19,156 nt of DNA from CAVSUR01 sp052143655 (GTDB lineage Bacteria; Actinomycetota; Actinomycetes; Streptosporangiales; Streptosporangiaceae): contig JBKQSL010000193.1 in the NCBI GenBank assembly GCA_052143655.1, forward strand, positions 1 through 19,156, written 5' to 3'. Positions 12,442 through 19,070 of the stretch are shown one piece after another. Positions within the stretch are counted from its first letter, which is position 1; every line of letters starts with the position of its first letter. A program made the position numbers and the translations under genes. Under the pieces are notes generated by a model. The model did not search any database. It was not told where the DNA came from and was given only the letters and a program-made list of their open reading frames with translations.

Positions 12442-13247
12442 TGCAGACCATCGCCAGGAAGCACAACAGCAGCGGTCCCGAGGACTACACCGGGGCCGAC
12501 CCCGGCGATGACGTCTGCCCGAACTGCCAGCTGTACACCAGCCCCGGATTCTTCGCCTGCGACCAGTGCGGCACCAGGCTGCGGCCGACCGCCGACTGGC
12601 CCGCGCTGAGGGCAGACGAGTCCGTGGTCTGCCCGCAGGACGGCGCCGGGATGCCCGCCGACTCGGTGTTCTGCGGTTACTGCGGCCGGGTGCTGCCCGG
12701 GCGGGCGCACGCCGAGCTGTACCGGCAGCAGACCCCGGTCGTTGCCGCGGACACGCCCTACCCGGTGTCCTCCAGCGGCCGGAAGCCCCGCCGGGTGCTG
12801 AACCGCCGGACCGGGGAGATCGCCGTGCTCCCGGACGACGACGCCGACCTGTCGCCAGAGGGCCGCGAGGCATATCTCCAGTCGATCGGGTACGCGGCGC
12901 GGGCCGACGACGGCGCCGGGTGGCTGCGAGATGCCGCCAGCGCCGAGGACGACGAGGCGCGGGCCCTGGCCGAGTTCGAGGACGCGGCGCTGGCGATGCG
13001 CGAGGGCTGGTCGCTGGAGGCCGCGCGTCGCTGGGAACGGGCAGGCGCAGCGTGGGACGCGGCCCGGCAGCGGGCAGAATCCGCCCGCCGCGGCTTCGAC
13101 CAGCTGTCCCAGCCCTATGCGGGGCTGCCGCCCGTCGAGGCGACAGCGGATTCCGGCTTGCTCATGGACGACTACTGGCCGGATCTCAGCCTGCCCAGGG
13201 ACGCCGATGACGGCCTGGTGGACATCCGCGGCCGGTCACGGGTCTGA
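12441..13247 (+). CDS. Double zinc-ribbon protein with helical C-terminal half, 268 aa
   Basis: ATG 12441 shares its A with the TGA of the M41-like gene. A complete four-cysteine ribbon lies at Cys26, Cys29, Cys40 and Cys43 (VCPNCQ, then CDQCG). A second, less complete one has Cys64, Cys78 and Cys81 (VVCPQDG, then FCGYCGRVLPG). Residues 115-130 (RKPRRVLNRRTGEIAVL) are basic, and 165-225 is a long Ala/Glu/Arg helix with tryptophans, probably coiled coil. The acidic tail includes MDDYWPDLSLPRDADDG. Zinc ribbons of this sort act as protein or nucleic-acid adaptors. The overlap suggests it works with the peptidase, for example in choosing substrates (inference). Confidence 0.78.
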   Translation: MQTIARKHNSSGPEDYTGADPGDDVCPNCQLYTSPGFFACDQCGTRLRPTADWPALRADESVVCPQDGAGMPADSVFCGYCGRVLPGRAHAELYRQQTPVVAADTPYPVSSSGRKPRRVLNRRTGEIAVLPDDDADLSPEGREAYLQSIGYAARADDGAGWLRDAASAEDDEARALAEFEDAALAMREGWSLEAARRWERAGAAWDAARQRAESARRGFDQLSQPYAGLPPVEATADSGLLMDDYWPDLSLPRDADDGLVDIRGRSRV

Positions 13248-13254
13248 GCAAGAC

Positions 13255-13485
13255 TCACTCGACGGCGGTCCGCGCGGATACGTGACCAGCGGGCATCTGC
13301 CAGTCCGGCACAACCACGATCCCCGGGAATCTCGTCACGGGCGTCTCGCAGCCGGTGCCGCCCAGCTCACTTACACGCACTGTCGTCCATCGCAGCATCA
13401 GGCTAGTGCCGGATTCGCACCCGCAGGTTGATGCACATCTCACACACGCCTGTGTCTGCTGGTCAACCGGGGAGTTGCATCGCAC
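13255..13485 (-). CDS. Possible small Cys-rich protein, 76 aa
   Basis: From GTG 13485 the frame begins with a Cys-rich segment (CNSPVDQQTQACVRCASTCGC, read from residue 3) and continues with TTVRVSELGGTGCETPVTRF and a Val-rich strand. It lies in an otherwise empty gap and converges on the zinc-ribbon gene. Third-position G/C is weaker than in neighbouring genes and no ribosome-binding site is evident, so it may be spurious. An inverted repeat, GGTTGA/TCAACC (13426-13431 and 13463-13468) with an inner ACACA/TGTGT, overlaps its 5' end and could belong to the next rightward gene's control region. Confidence 0.35.
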   Translation of the reverse strand: MRCNSPVDQQTQACVRCASTCGCESGTSLMLRWTTVRVSELGGTGCETPVTRFPGIVVVPDWQMPAGHVSARTAVE

Positions 13486-13579
13486 GTCTGACGGTTAACG
13501 GCGGCCACGCTACCCCTGCGCGAGGCCAAGCATGGGCGCCCGGAGATCACGGTGTGAAATTCCGCTAAGGAGGATAGCT

Positions 13580-14041
13580 TTGAAAGAGGAACGCCGGATC
13601 GCAGCGCTCGCAAGAATCCAGAAGCAAGCCGACGACCGCGCAGCGTGGAAGAGCGGCGGCGGGTTGTTCCGTAACAGCATCCTCCTGGCGAACCTGGGAG
13701 TCGTGGTGAAGGACGGCGACGTCTGGACGATGCCTGTCCTGCAGCGGCCCTCCCGTATCGGCTCGCTGATCGGCGCGGTCGCCGAGGTCACCGACGGCAC
13801 CCGCGTGCATCGTGTCGGCGCGGCCGTAGCCGGAACGGTGCTGCTCGGCCCGGTCGGTGCTCTGCCGGGTCTGAGCAGGAAGTCCAAGGCAACGGCGTTC
13901 GTAGTGTTCGCCGATGGCACCTTGCACGAACACAAGCTGGACGGTAATGCCGCGGTCCGCCAGGCGCAGGCTGAGGCTGTCCGCTTCAATACGCTGGCCG
14001 CCGAAGGCAATCAGGAGATAACCAGCCGACGAGACGAGTAG
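13580..14041 (+). CDS. Hypothetical protein, 153 aa, TTG start
   Basis: An excellent Shine-Dalgarno, AAGGAGG (13567-13573), lies 6 bases before TTG 13580. The ATG at 13532 has no such site and adds non-coding-like residues. The protein opens with a basic helix (KEERRIAALARIQKQADDR), followed by a segment with alternating hydrophobic strands (NLGVVVKDGDVWTMPVLQ), a Gly/Ala-rich hydrophobic stretch (VGAAVAGTVLLGPVGALPGL) that could be a loop or membrane-associated hairpin, and ATAFVVFADGTLHEHKLDG. No family is named with confidence. Codon use is less GC-biased than the core genes, so it may be acquired cargo. Confidence 0.75.
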   Translation: MKEERRIAALARIQKQADDRAAWKSGGGLFRNSILLANLGVVVKDGDVWTMPVLQRPSRIGSLIGAVAEVTDGTRVHRVGAAVAGTVLLGPVGALPGLSRKSKATAFVVFADGTLHEHKLDGNAAVRQAQAEAVRFNTLAAEGNQEITSRRDE

Positions 14042-14096
14042 CAGTCCCGTCGCCGCCGTAGTCCCTGTCGGCCAGCAGGGAAGCTCCCATGCGACA

Positions 14097-14342
14097 GTGG
14101 CGAACATGGGGGCGCGGCTGCCGGACTGGTGGGACTACCCGGCCGAATGCCGGATGCATCACCCGTGGGGGCCTGGCCGGGTCGGCATCGACTGGTGGGA
14201 ATGCCCGTGCGCCGGGCCTGCCGGCGGGCACCTGGAGGTCCGGTGCCTGGAGCCGCGGTGCGACGAGCGCTGGTGCCGCCCGGTACATGATGACAACCGG
14301 GCCCGGCTGCTGCGGCTCGGCGAGAAGCCGGACCTGCATTGA
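14097..14342 (+). CDS. Small Cys/Trp-rich protein, 81 aa
   Basis: The protein contains LPDWWDYPAECRMHHPWGPG and WWECPCAGPAGGHLEVRC, ending in a Cys pair near ERWCRPVH. Conserved-looking Cys and His residues suggest metal binding. Similar short Trp- and Cys-rich proteins recur in actinobacterial mobile elements, with unknown function. GTG 14097 is listed; ATG 14106 is an equally possible start because neither has a strong Shine-Dalgarno. Third-position G/C is high, supporting a real gene. Confidence 0.68.
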   Translation: MANMGARLPDWWDYPAECRMHHPWGPGRVGIDWWECPCAGPAGGHLEVRCLEPRCDERWCRPVHDDNRARLLRLGEKPDLH

Positions 14343-14464
14343 AGCGCCCCGGTCCGGGCTATCCATTGGCGCCTGCCGCTCAGCTCGTCAGGCTCGCCGG
14401 CCAGATTCGCTAGCAGCATGTCATATTCTGCCGTCCTGGGCACATTGTCAAAGTATCGCCCTCC

Positions 14465-14489
14465 TTGCCTATGGGCACCCGTGAGGCAA
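14465..14489 (-). terminator. Hairpin downstream of the lipoprotein gene
   Basis: TTGCCT (14465-14470) pairs with AGGCAA (14484-14489), with an inner GGG/CCC. It lies just beyond the stop at 14493 on the minus strand. The gap 14343-14492 otherwise holds no convincing gene. Candidate terminator. Confidence 0.35.
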
Positions 14490-14492
14490 ATC

Positions 14493-14903
14493 CTAGAAAT
14501 CGACTTCACGGCCACCGAGGGCCGCGATCACCGCGGTCGTCCCCGCGACGGCATCGCTGGGATAGACGATCCACAGATGGCCGACGACGACGGCCGGGTA
14601 GCCATCTCCCGCCGCGCCCGTGTTCGCGATCTGGTTCTGGTGCAGCCAGTCGGTCTCTTTAGCGGCCGAACTGAACGTCATGATCTCATCGCCGGTGCCA
14701 GGCGGGCAGGTCGTGTCCGCAGCCTGGTGAACGTCATAAGCGGCGACGCTGGGAGTGTCAGTCCAGCTATCTATGCGGCAGCCGAGCTTCTTAGCCAGGG
14801 CTGCCGCGCTGGGCGGTCCCGCGTGGTGAGGACTGCCGCCGCAGCCGGCGAGAACAGCAGCAGCGACAGGGACGGCAGCTAAGGCAGTCCGCCTGCGGTT
14901 CAT
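14493..14903 (-). CDS. Putative lipoprotein, 136 aa
   Basis: MNRRRTALAAVPVAAAVLAGC is a classic lipoprotein signal peptide: a basic n-region, a hydrophobic core and the lipobox LAGC with Cys21. The mature part has CRIDSWTD and TTCPPGTGDEIMTF, whose cysteines could form a disulfide, plus a Trp-containing end (VGHLWIVYPSD). ATG 14903 has GGGAGG (14914-14909) upstream and overlaps the stop of the 139-aa gene by 4 bases. The protein should sit outside the cell membrane. In a conjugative element it might take part in surface or entry exclusion (inference). Confidence 0.85.
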   Translation of the reverse strand: MNRRRTALAAVPVAAAVLAGCGGSPHHAGPPSAAALAKKLGCRIDSWTDTPSVAAYDVHQAADTTCPPGTGDEIMTFSSAAKETDWLHQNQIANTGAAGDGYPAVVVGHLWIVYPSDAVAGTTAVIAALGGREVDF

Positions 14904-15319
14904 GACACCTCCCGCTCGGCTGGCGGGGTGAACACAACCGGCGCGGGAGCGGCAGGACCGTCGCCCGGCTCCCATGCCCCGTCCGCCAGCCCCCCGCACG
15001 TGCATGCATCCAGTGGCACCGACTCGGCGCGGGCGGCGCAGGAAACCGCGTGGAACGGCCGGTACGGCGCCGGGAGGGAAGGACGCGGGCGCGACTGGTC
15101 ACGCCGCTTCCTGACCGGGGGCGCCGGCTCCGCCCCCGGCAGGTACTTGCGCCGCGCAGGCTTCCGCGGGTGCTCCGCCAGCGCCGCCAGCACTACTTCC
15201 CGCAGGAATGTTCCCATCGGCGTGTCACCCCGCGCCGCATCCACCGCCGCCGCCTCAGCCTCGCTGAACGACGTGCTCGCCGTGAAAACCCGCGAGTCCG
15301 GTTCCCTCCGCCTGCTCAT
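14900..15319 (-). CDS. Ribbon-helix-helix-like (MobC-type?) DNA-binding protein, 139 aa
   Basis: After a basic start (MSRRREPDSR), VFTASTSFSEAEAAAVDAA and TPMGTFLREVVLAALAEH give the strand-helix-helix pattern of RHH proteins, as in MobC relaxosome accessories and CopG-type repressors. The remaining 90 residues are Pro/Arg-rich and disordered, with a short Cys pair (DACTCGG). No relaxase gene is visible. TraB-type transfer does not need one, so the protein may instead be a repressor or a relic of a mobilisation system. It is coupled to the lipoprotein gene (ATGA). No clear ribosome-binding site precedes ATG 15319. Confidence 0.6.
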   Translation of the reverse strand: MSRRREPDSRVFTASTSFSEAEAAAVDAARGDTPMGTFLREVVLAALAEHPRKPARRKYLPGAEPAPPVRKRRDQSRPRPSLPAPYRPFHAVSCAARAESVPLDACTCGGLADGAWEPGDGPAAPAPVVFTPPAEREVS

Positions 15320-15406
15320 GCGTCAGAGTTTCGCATGGTTACTTACGTGTTCATGGGGATCTGGCAAGCCATGATGCGCTTCTTTGTCCTGAAGAGATAG
15401 CAGCTA

Positions 15407-15742
15407 TCACGGCGCGGATTTTCTGTCCGCAGCGTCGGGCCCGGGAACTGGGTGAAGCCGACGCTGCGGCGGGCCGATCGAGGCGCTCTGGCGGTCCGTG
15501 ACCGGCTCTGCGGGGCGCAGAGCCCAGGACACCGCCCCGGCCGTGCGAGCACGCCTGGCCTGCGTCCTGCGTGCAAGGATGACGGCCCCGGCGATGACGG
15601 CCAGCCCGGACGCCGACACCAGGACGATGGCAGCGACCTCGAGGACGTCGACCACGAACCGGAGCACCGCCACGGCCGCGGCGATGACGGGCCGGGCGAT
15701 CAGCGCGGCCAGGACGACGACGCCCAGGACGATGGCGGCCAC
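15407..15742 (-). CDS. Small membrane protein, 111 aa (possibly 128 aa from ATC 15793)
   Basis: Two hydrophobic segments lie at about 2-28 (IVLGVVVLAALIARPVIAAA) and 30-57 (VVDVLEVAAIVLVSASGL, then AVIAGAVILA), followed by a basic cytoplasmic tail. GTG 15742 has no Shine-Dalgarno. The same frame extends upstream through ISCKGIHCPGCGDSGGG, a four-residue Cys/His cluster typical of the start of such proteins, to an ATC at 15793 preceded by AAGGAG (15807-15802) at 8 bases. The original start was probably ATG at 15793, now changed to ATC. Either the ATC is used as a rare start or the shorter protein is made. Last gene of the transfer cluster. Confidence 0.65.
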   Translation of the reverse strand: MAAIVLGVVVLAALIARPVIAAAVAVLRFVVDVLEVAAIVLVSASGLAVIAGAVILARRTQARRARTAGAVSWALRPAEPVTDRQSASIGPPQRRLHPVPGPDAADRKSAP

Positions 15743-16092
15743 GCCCCCGCCGCTGTCGCCGCACCCGGGGCAGTGGATCCCTTTGCAGCTGATGACTTGG
15801 TCTCCTTGTTGCGGTTGTTGCGGATGGACAGCCTGAGCCGGTGGACGTGGCCGGCTCCGAGACGGCGGACCCGGCGGGCGCCCTTGCAGCGGCGGCAGTC
15901 CCCGTGCCGCTTCGTGTTGCTGCCGGGGTTACGGCCGCTCCCGGTGCATCTCGGGCACGGCTTGTAGGGCCAGAACCAGCGGGAGGCCACCCACACGACG
16001 GCCAGCGCCCCGGCGGCCAGCAGGAGGCCGCCGGGGCCGTGCGCGGACCAGGCCAGGGCGAGCACGGCAGCGGAGCCGAGGAGTTCACCCAT
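15700..16092 (-). CDS. Membrane-anchored DnaJ-type zinc-finger protein, 130 aa as read
   Basis: One N-terminal membrane span (about 7-41: LLLAAGALAVVWVASRWFW) is followed by CPRCTGSG (Cys46, Cys49) and CRRCKGAR (Cys66, Cys69), the paired C-x-x-C-x-G motifs of DnaJ-like zinc fingers. A basic stretch (HRLRLSIRNNRNKETKS) comes next. From residue 101 the frame loses coding character (Ser/Ala/Pro/Trp-rich to 15700). If base 15791 (plus strand) were C instead of G, codon 101 would be TGA and the protein would end at residue 100. The 30-residue tail is therefore probably a recent readthrough. It may bind nucleic acid or TraB at the membrane. Confidence 0.72.
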   Translation of the reverse strand: MGELLGSAAVLALAWSAHGPGGLLLAAGALAVVWVASRWFWPYKPCPRCTGSGRNPGSNTKRHGDCRRCKGARRVRRLGAGHVHRLRLSIRNNRNKETKSSAAKGSTAPGAATAAGAWPPSSWASSSWPR

Positions 16093-16098
16093 GGCGCT

Positions 16099-16509
16099 TC
16101 ACGCGTGCTTCCGAGGGCAGGCGGCGATGCCGTCAGGGAACCCCTGCTCGTACCCGGCGGCGTGGCCTTCCTCGCGGCCCTGCCGGAACGCCGCGCAGGC
16201 GGTGCGCTGGCAGTCCCCGTCGCGGCACGCCTCGTACCGGTGCGCCGGCCTGGCGGCCTTCTTCCCGGCGGCGGCCTTCCGCTGCCGGAAGTCCGTTTTC
16301 ACGGTGCAGGTATGGGTCAGCGGGTTGCCGAGCGGCTTGCCGCACCGGCTGCACTTGCCGGCCGAGACGGCCACCTTGGGTGCCACCCGGGTGCCGCCCT
16401 TGCGCTCCTTGCGGTCCAGGCGGGTGACGCAAACGTGGCCGAGCGGGTTGGAGTGGGCCCGGCCGCACCGCCCGCACCGGAACAGCGAGCCCTTGATCCT
16501 GAGCTTCAC
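16099..16509 (-). CDS. Repeated zinc-knuckle protein, 136 aa
   Basis: GTG 16509 has GGAGGTG (16520-16514) just upstream. Two near-identical metal-binding units occur: RCGRCGRAHSNPLGHVC (about 11-27) and KCSRCGKPLGNPLTHTC (about 52-68), both of form C-x-x-C-G-x4-NPL-x-H-x-C. A basic linker (RLDRKERKGGTR) and a tail with CRDGDCQRTACAAF and GREEGHAAGYEQGFPDG follow. The repeat looks like an internal duplication. It lies directly after the CGGTAGCG repeat locus and so is well placed to be a DNA- or RNA-binding transfer accessory. No named family. Confidence 0.78.
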   Translation of the reverse strand: MKLRIKGSLFRCGRCGRAHSNPLGHVCVTRLDRKERKGGTRVAPKVAVSAGKCSRCGKPLGNPLTHTCTVKTDFRQRKAAAGKKAARPAHRYEACRDGDCQRTACAAFRQGREEGHAAGYEQGFPDGIAACPRKHA

Positions 16510-16720
16510 CGGGCACCTCCGGTAGCGCGGTAGCGGCACCCCGGCCATCCGGCTGCAGTACCGTCCGGGGTGTTTGCGTGGTTCCGGGGCGCGGCGCCGC
16601 TACCCGCTACTTCGCCTGCCAGGCAGGGGATCTGCGGTAGCAGCGCGAGCACGGCGGTAGCGGCTGACGGTGTTTTCCCAGGCTGGGCAGCGGTAGCGCG
16701 GGCGCTACCCCGGTAGCGGG
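16510..16720. repeat. clt: Cluster of CGGTAGCG octamers, candidate clt transfer locus
   Basis: Exact CGGTAGCG copies start at 16520, 16528 (directly abutting), 16655, 16691 and 16711. CGGTAGCA starts at 16635. The reverse-oriented near copies CGCTACCC start at 16598 and 16703. All lie between the TraB-like gene and the zinc-knuckle gene; the first copy overlaps the latter's ribosome-binding region. Streptomyces TraB proteins recognise 8-bp repeats in a non-coding clt locus near traB through a C-terminal winged helix, and both parts are present here. Function inferred from that precedent. Confidence 0.65.
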
Positions 16721-18808
16721 TCACCGGGCTGATTCCCGCTCGACGGCGACCCGGCGGCAGCCGCGCGCCTTCATCCCGGCGGTCGACACCATCACCGACG
16801 GGACGCCGTGGCTGCGGCACTGCGCGGAGATCGCGTCGCCGGTCAGGTCGGCGTACCGGCCCGGCCACCGCCCGGCCAGCCGGTCAGCCAGCTCGTCCCA
16901 GTGCAGGCCCGGGTCATCGCCGAGGACGGCGAGGACGTCGGCGAGGACGTCGCGTGCCTCGGTCACCGTCGCCTCGCCGAGTGCGTAGCCGGTCAGCACG
17001 CCCGCGCGGTCCCGCATGTCCCGGGCCCTGGCCGCGATGCGCTCGGTGTCGGGGATGTTCAGGTAGTACGCCCGGCAGATCTGCGGCACGCCGTCCTCCC
17101 CGCCCTTCAGCCAGCCGAGCCCGGCGTCGACCTTCGGCCGGAACACGGTGGCGTCGTAGCCGCGCTTGTAGCTCGACGTGCCGAGCACCAGGTCGTTGGC
17201 GGGCTGGTCGGGGACCATCAGGCAGAACCGGGACACGATCAGCCCCGTGATCGCAGTCGGGATGATCTTCGCGTCGGGGCGCTGGGTGGACAGCACCGCG
17301 ATGATGCCGTACGCCCGGCCGACCCGGATCACGTAGGCCAGGTCATCGGCGGCCTGGTCGCCGTGCTGCTTGTCGCACAGCAGGTTCTGCACCTCATCGA
17401 AGACCGCGGTCAGCGGGCGGAGGCCCTTGTGCTTCGCGGCCAGCTCGCGGGTAACCTTCCCGTCCGGCATCGCCCCGGTGCCCTTCAGCTGGCGGAACAC
17501 GGCTGACCGGCGCTCGGCCTCGTTGCGCAGCAGCCGCGCCGAGTCGGCGGCGTAGGCGACCGCCTCGTCGTCCAGGCCGGAGACGTAGCGGTGGCAGACC
17601 CTGGCCAGCGGGTCGAGGTCGCCCTTGCCGGCCAGCTCGTGCACCCACAGGTCGGCGAGGGGGTCCAGCGCAGCCGCGCATCCCAGCACCCGGACCGCCC
17701 CGGTCTTGCCCTGGCCGGGGCTGGCGCCGATCAGCCAGTTCACTTCAAACATGGGTACCCGGACCGGCCGCAGGCGGGGGTCGGTGCCGAACGGGATCAC
17801 GTCGAAGAGGTCGGTCTGCCTGGTCTTGAGCAGCGGGCACGGCGGCTGCTTCTGCCTGCTGATGTCGTGCATGCCCACCCACAGGTCCATCCGCCCGGGG
17901 TGCTCCTGCGGCACCCCGGCGGGCCAGGTCGCCGACAGGGGGCGGCGCAGCCCGGACGCGAGTGCCTCGCGGCGGGCCAGGATGTCGGACACGGAGACGC
18001 CGTGCGGCAGGTCCAGCTGGCAGGACCAGCCGGGGCCGTCGCGCATCACGTCGGAGATGAACCGGATGCCCGGCGCGCGGCCGTCCTTGTCCGGCTTGAG
18101 CACGGCGTTGACCTGCGCGATGCCCAGCGACCCGAGGGCGCGGGAGATGATCTCGTGGCTGGGCGGCTGGTAGTCGGGCGGGATCACGGCCGGGCCGACG
18201 ATCCGGTGACCGTCCGGCCTGCCGAACTTCGCCCCGGCCAGCACCACCGCGGCGGCCGCGGCTGCCTGCGCCTGCCACGGCGCGAACGCGGCCAGCAGGG
18301 CCGCGGCCAGGATGAGCCCGGCGATCTCGCCGGCCAGCACGTAACCGCGGACCCGCCGGGTCTCCTTCGCCTCCTTGTGCAGCCGCATCCACTCGCGGGA
18401 GTCACCGTCGGCGACGGCCCGGGACCGCAGTTCGTGCTGTTCGAGGACCCACCACCACCGGACCTGCCGGGCGGCGAGGCTCAGCAGGCCGATGACCGCC
18501 CACACCAGGGCGGCCAGCACGTAGAACACCAGGCGCAGCCCGTGATAGCGGGCCCGGTGCCACTGCAGCGCGGTGAACTGCTCGACGGTGCCGCGCAGGT
18601 TCGCCCGCTGCAGGGGCACCGGGATGACGGGCCGCCGCTCGCCCGCCCGGGTGATGTCCGCGTAGATCACCCGGGCGGGGATGACGGGCGGCGGGGCCTG
18701 CTGTGCCTCTCCCGGGGCCTCCGGGACCGCGGGAAGCTGGCCCGCGCCGTCAGGGTGCAGCGGGACAACCTCGGCGCCCGGCTCACGGCCGGCGGGCTCT
18801 GCTGACAC
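16721..18808 (-). CDS. traB: FtsK/SpoIIIE-family conjugal DNA translocase (TraB/TraSA type), 695 aa
   Basis: GTG 18808 is chosen because GGAGGA (18821-18816) lies 7 bases upstream; the frame is open further but not coding-like. Residues 1-60 are Pro-rich and cytoplasmic. Membrane spans lie at about 92-112 (LVFYVLAALVWAVIGLLSLA) and 157-195 (two Ala/Leu-rich spans). The motor has Walker A at 361-369 (GASPGQGKT) and Walker B at about 466-474 (LTAVFDEVQ). STQRPDAKIIPTAI, a typical FtsK-family post-Walker-B element, follows. The last 75 residues (LHWDELADRLAGRWPG onward) form a winged helix like FtsK-gamma. It should pump double-stranded DNA between mycelial cells at the membrane. The repeat locus just downstream is its likely recognition site. 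Confidence 0.92.
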   Translation of the reverse strand: MSAEPAGREPGAEVVPLHPDGAGQLPAVPEAPGEAQQAPPPVIPARVIYADITRAGERRPVIPVPLQRANLRGTVEQFTALQWHRARYHGLRLVFYVLAALVWAVIGLLSLAARQVRWWWVLEQHELRSRAVADGDSREWMRLHKEAKETRRVRGYVLAGEIAGLILAAALLAAFAPWQAQAAAAAAVVLAGAKFGRPDGHRIVGPAVIPPDYQPPSHEIISRALGSLGIAQVNAVLKPDKDGRAPGIRFISDVMRDGPGWSCQLDLPHGVSVSDILARREALASGLRRPLSATWPAGVPQEHPGRMDLWVGMHDISRQKQPPCPLLKTRQTDLFDVIPFGTDPRLRPVRVPMFEVNWLIGASPGQGKTGAVRVLGCAAALDPLADLWVHELAGKGDLDPLARVCHRYVSGLDDEAVAYAADSARLLRNEAERRSAVFRQLKGTGAMPDGKVTRELAAKHKGLRPLTAVFDEVQNLLCDKQHGDQAADDLAYVIRVGRAYGIIAVLSTQRPDAKIIPTAITGLIVSRFCLMVPDQPANDLVLGTSSYKRGYDATVFRPKVDAGLGWLKGGEDGVPQICRAYYLNIPDTERIAARARDMRDRAGVLTGYALGEATVTEARDVLADVLAVLGDDPGLHWDELADRLAGRWPGRYADLTGDAISAQCRSHGVPSVMVSTAGMKARGCRRVAVERESAR

Positions 18809-18840
18809 GATGATCTCCTCCGATCTGTGAGGGCTGGGGA

Positions 18841-18881
18841 CCGGCGCCGGGTCGTTCTTTGCGGGATGCACCCGGCGCCGG
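18841..18881 (-). terminator. 12-bp hairpin between the 59-aa gene and traB
   Basis: CCGGCGCCGGGT (18841-18852) pairs exactly with ACCCGGCGCCGG (18870-18881) across a 17-base loop. It lies 10 bases past the stop of the 59-aa gene and 20 bases before the traB Shine-Dalgarno. It could reduce readthrough into traB, whose uncontrolled expression is toxic in related elements, or protect the upstream message. Confidence 0.55.
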
Positions 18882-18890
18882 GTACAGGGG

Positions 18891-19070
18891 CTAGAGCCGG
18901 TGGCCGACCCGGAACCCTCCGGGCAGCCGCACGCTGGCATACGGGCCGCGGACGCTGGACCAGTAGAAGTTCGGCCTGAGCCCGCGGGCCCTGGCGTGGC
19001 GGTAGTGGGTGTGCCCGGCGCCCAGGTGAAACGCCAGGTAGACGAGCACGAGCACGACGACGATGGTCAT
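18891..19070 (-). CDS. Small membrane protein, 59 aa, upstream of traB
   Basis: The peptide begins MTIVVVLVLVYLAFHLGAG, an N-terminal membrane span, and continues HTHYRHARARGLRPNFYWSS to a short basic end. GGAGG (19084-19080) lies 9 bases before ATG 19070, and the ATG overlaps the upstream gene's TGA by 4 bases (ATGA). Third codon positions are nearly all G or C. Similar short proteins are frequent beside traB in actinobacterial elements. It may be a spread (Spd-like) or TraB-associated membrane factor (inference). Confidence 0.75.
   Translation of the reverse strand: MTIVVVLVLVYLAFHLGAGHTHYRHARARGLRPNFYWSSVRGPYASVRLPGGFRVGHRL

Noticed and set aside
14159..14515. 118-codon minus-strand frame with TAEYDMLLANLAGEPDEL
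   Set aside because: Part looks protein-like, but most of it is antisense to the Cys/Trp-rich gene at 14097-14342; start and coding bias are poor. It may be a gene remnant but cannot be supported.
17591..18805. 404-codon plus-strand frame opposite traB
   Set aside because: Antisense shadow of the TraB frame, which has Walker motifs, membrane spans and a Shine-Dalgarno.
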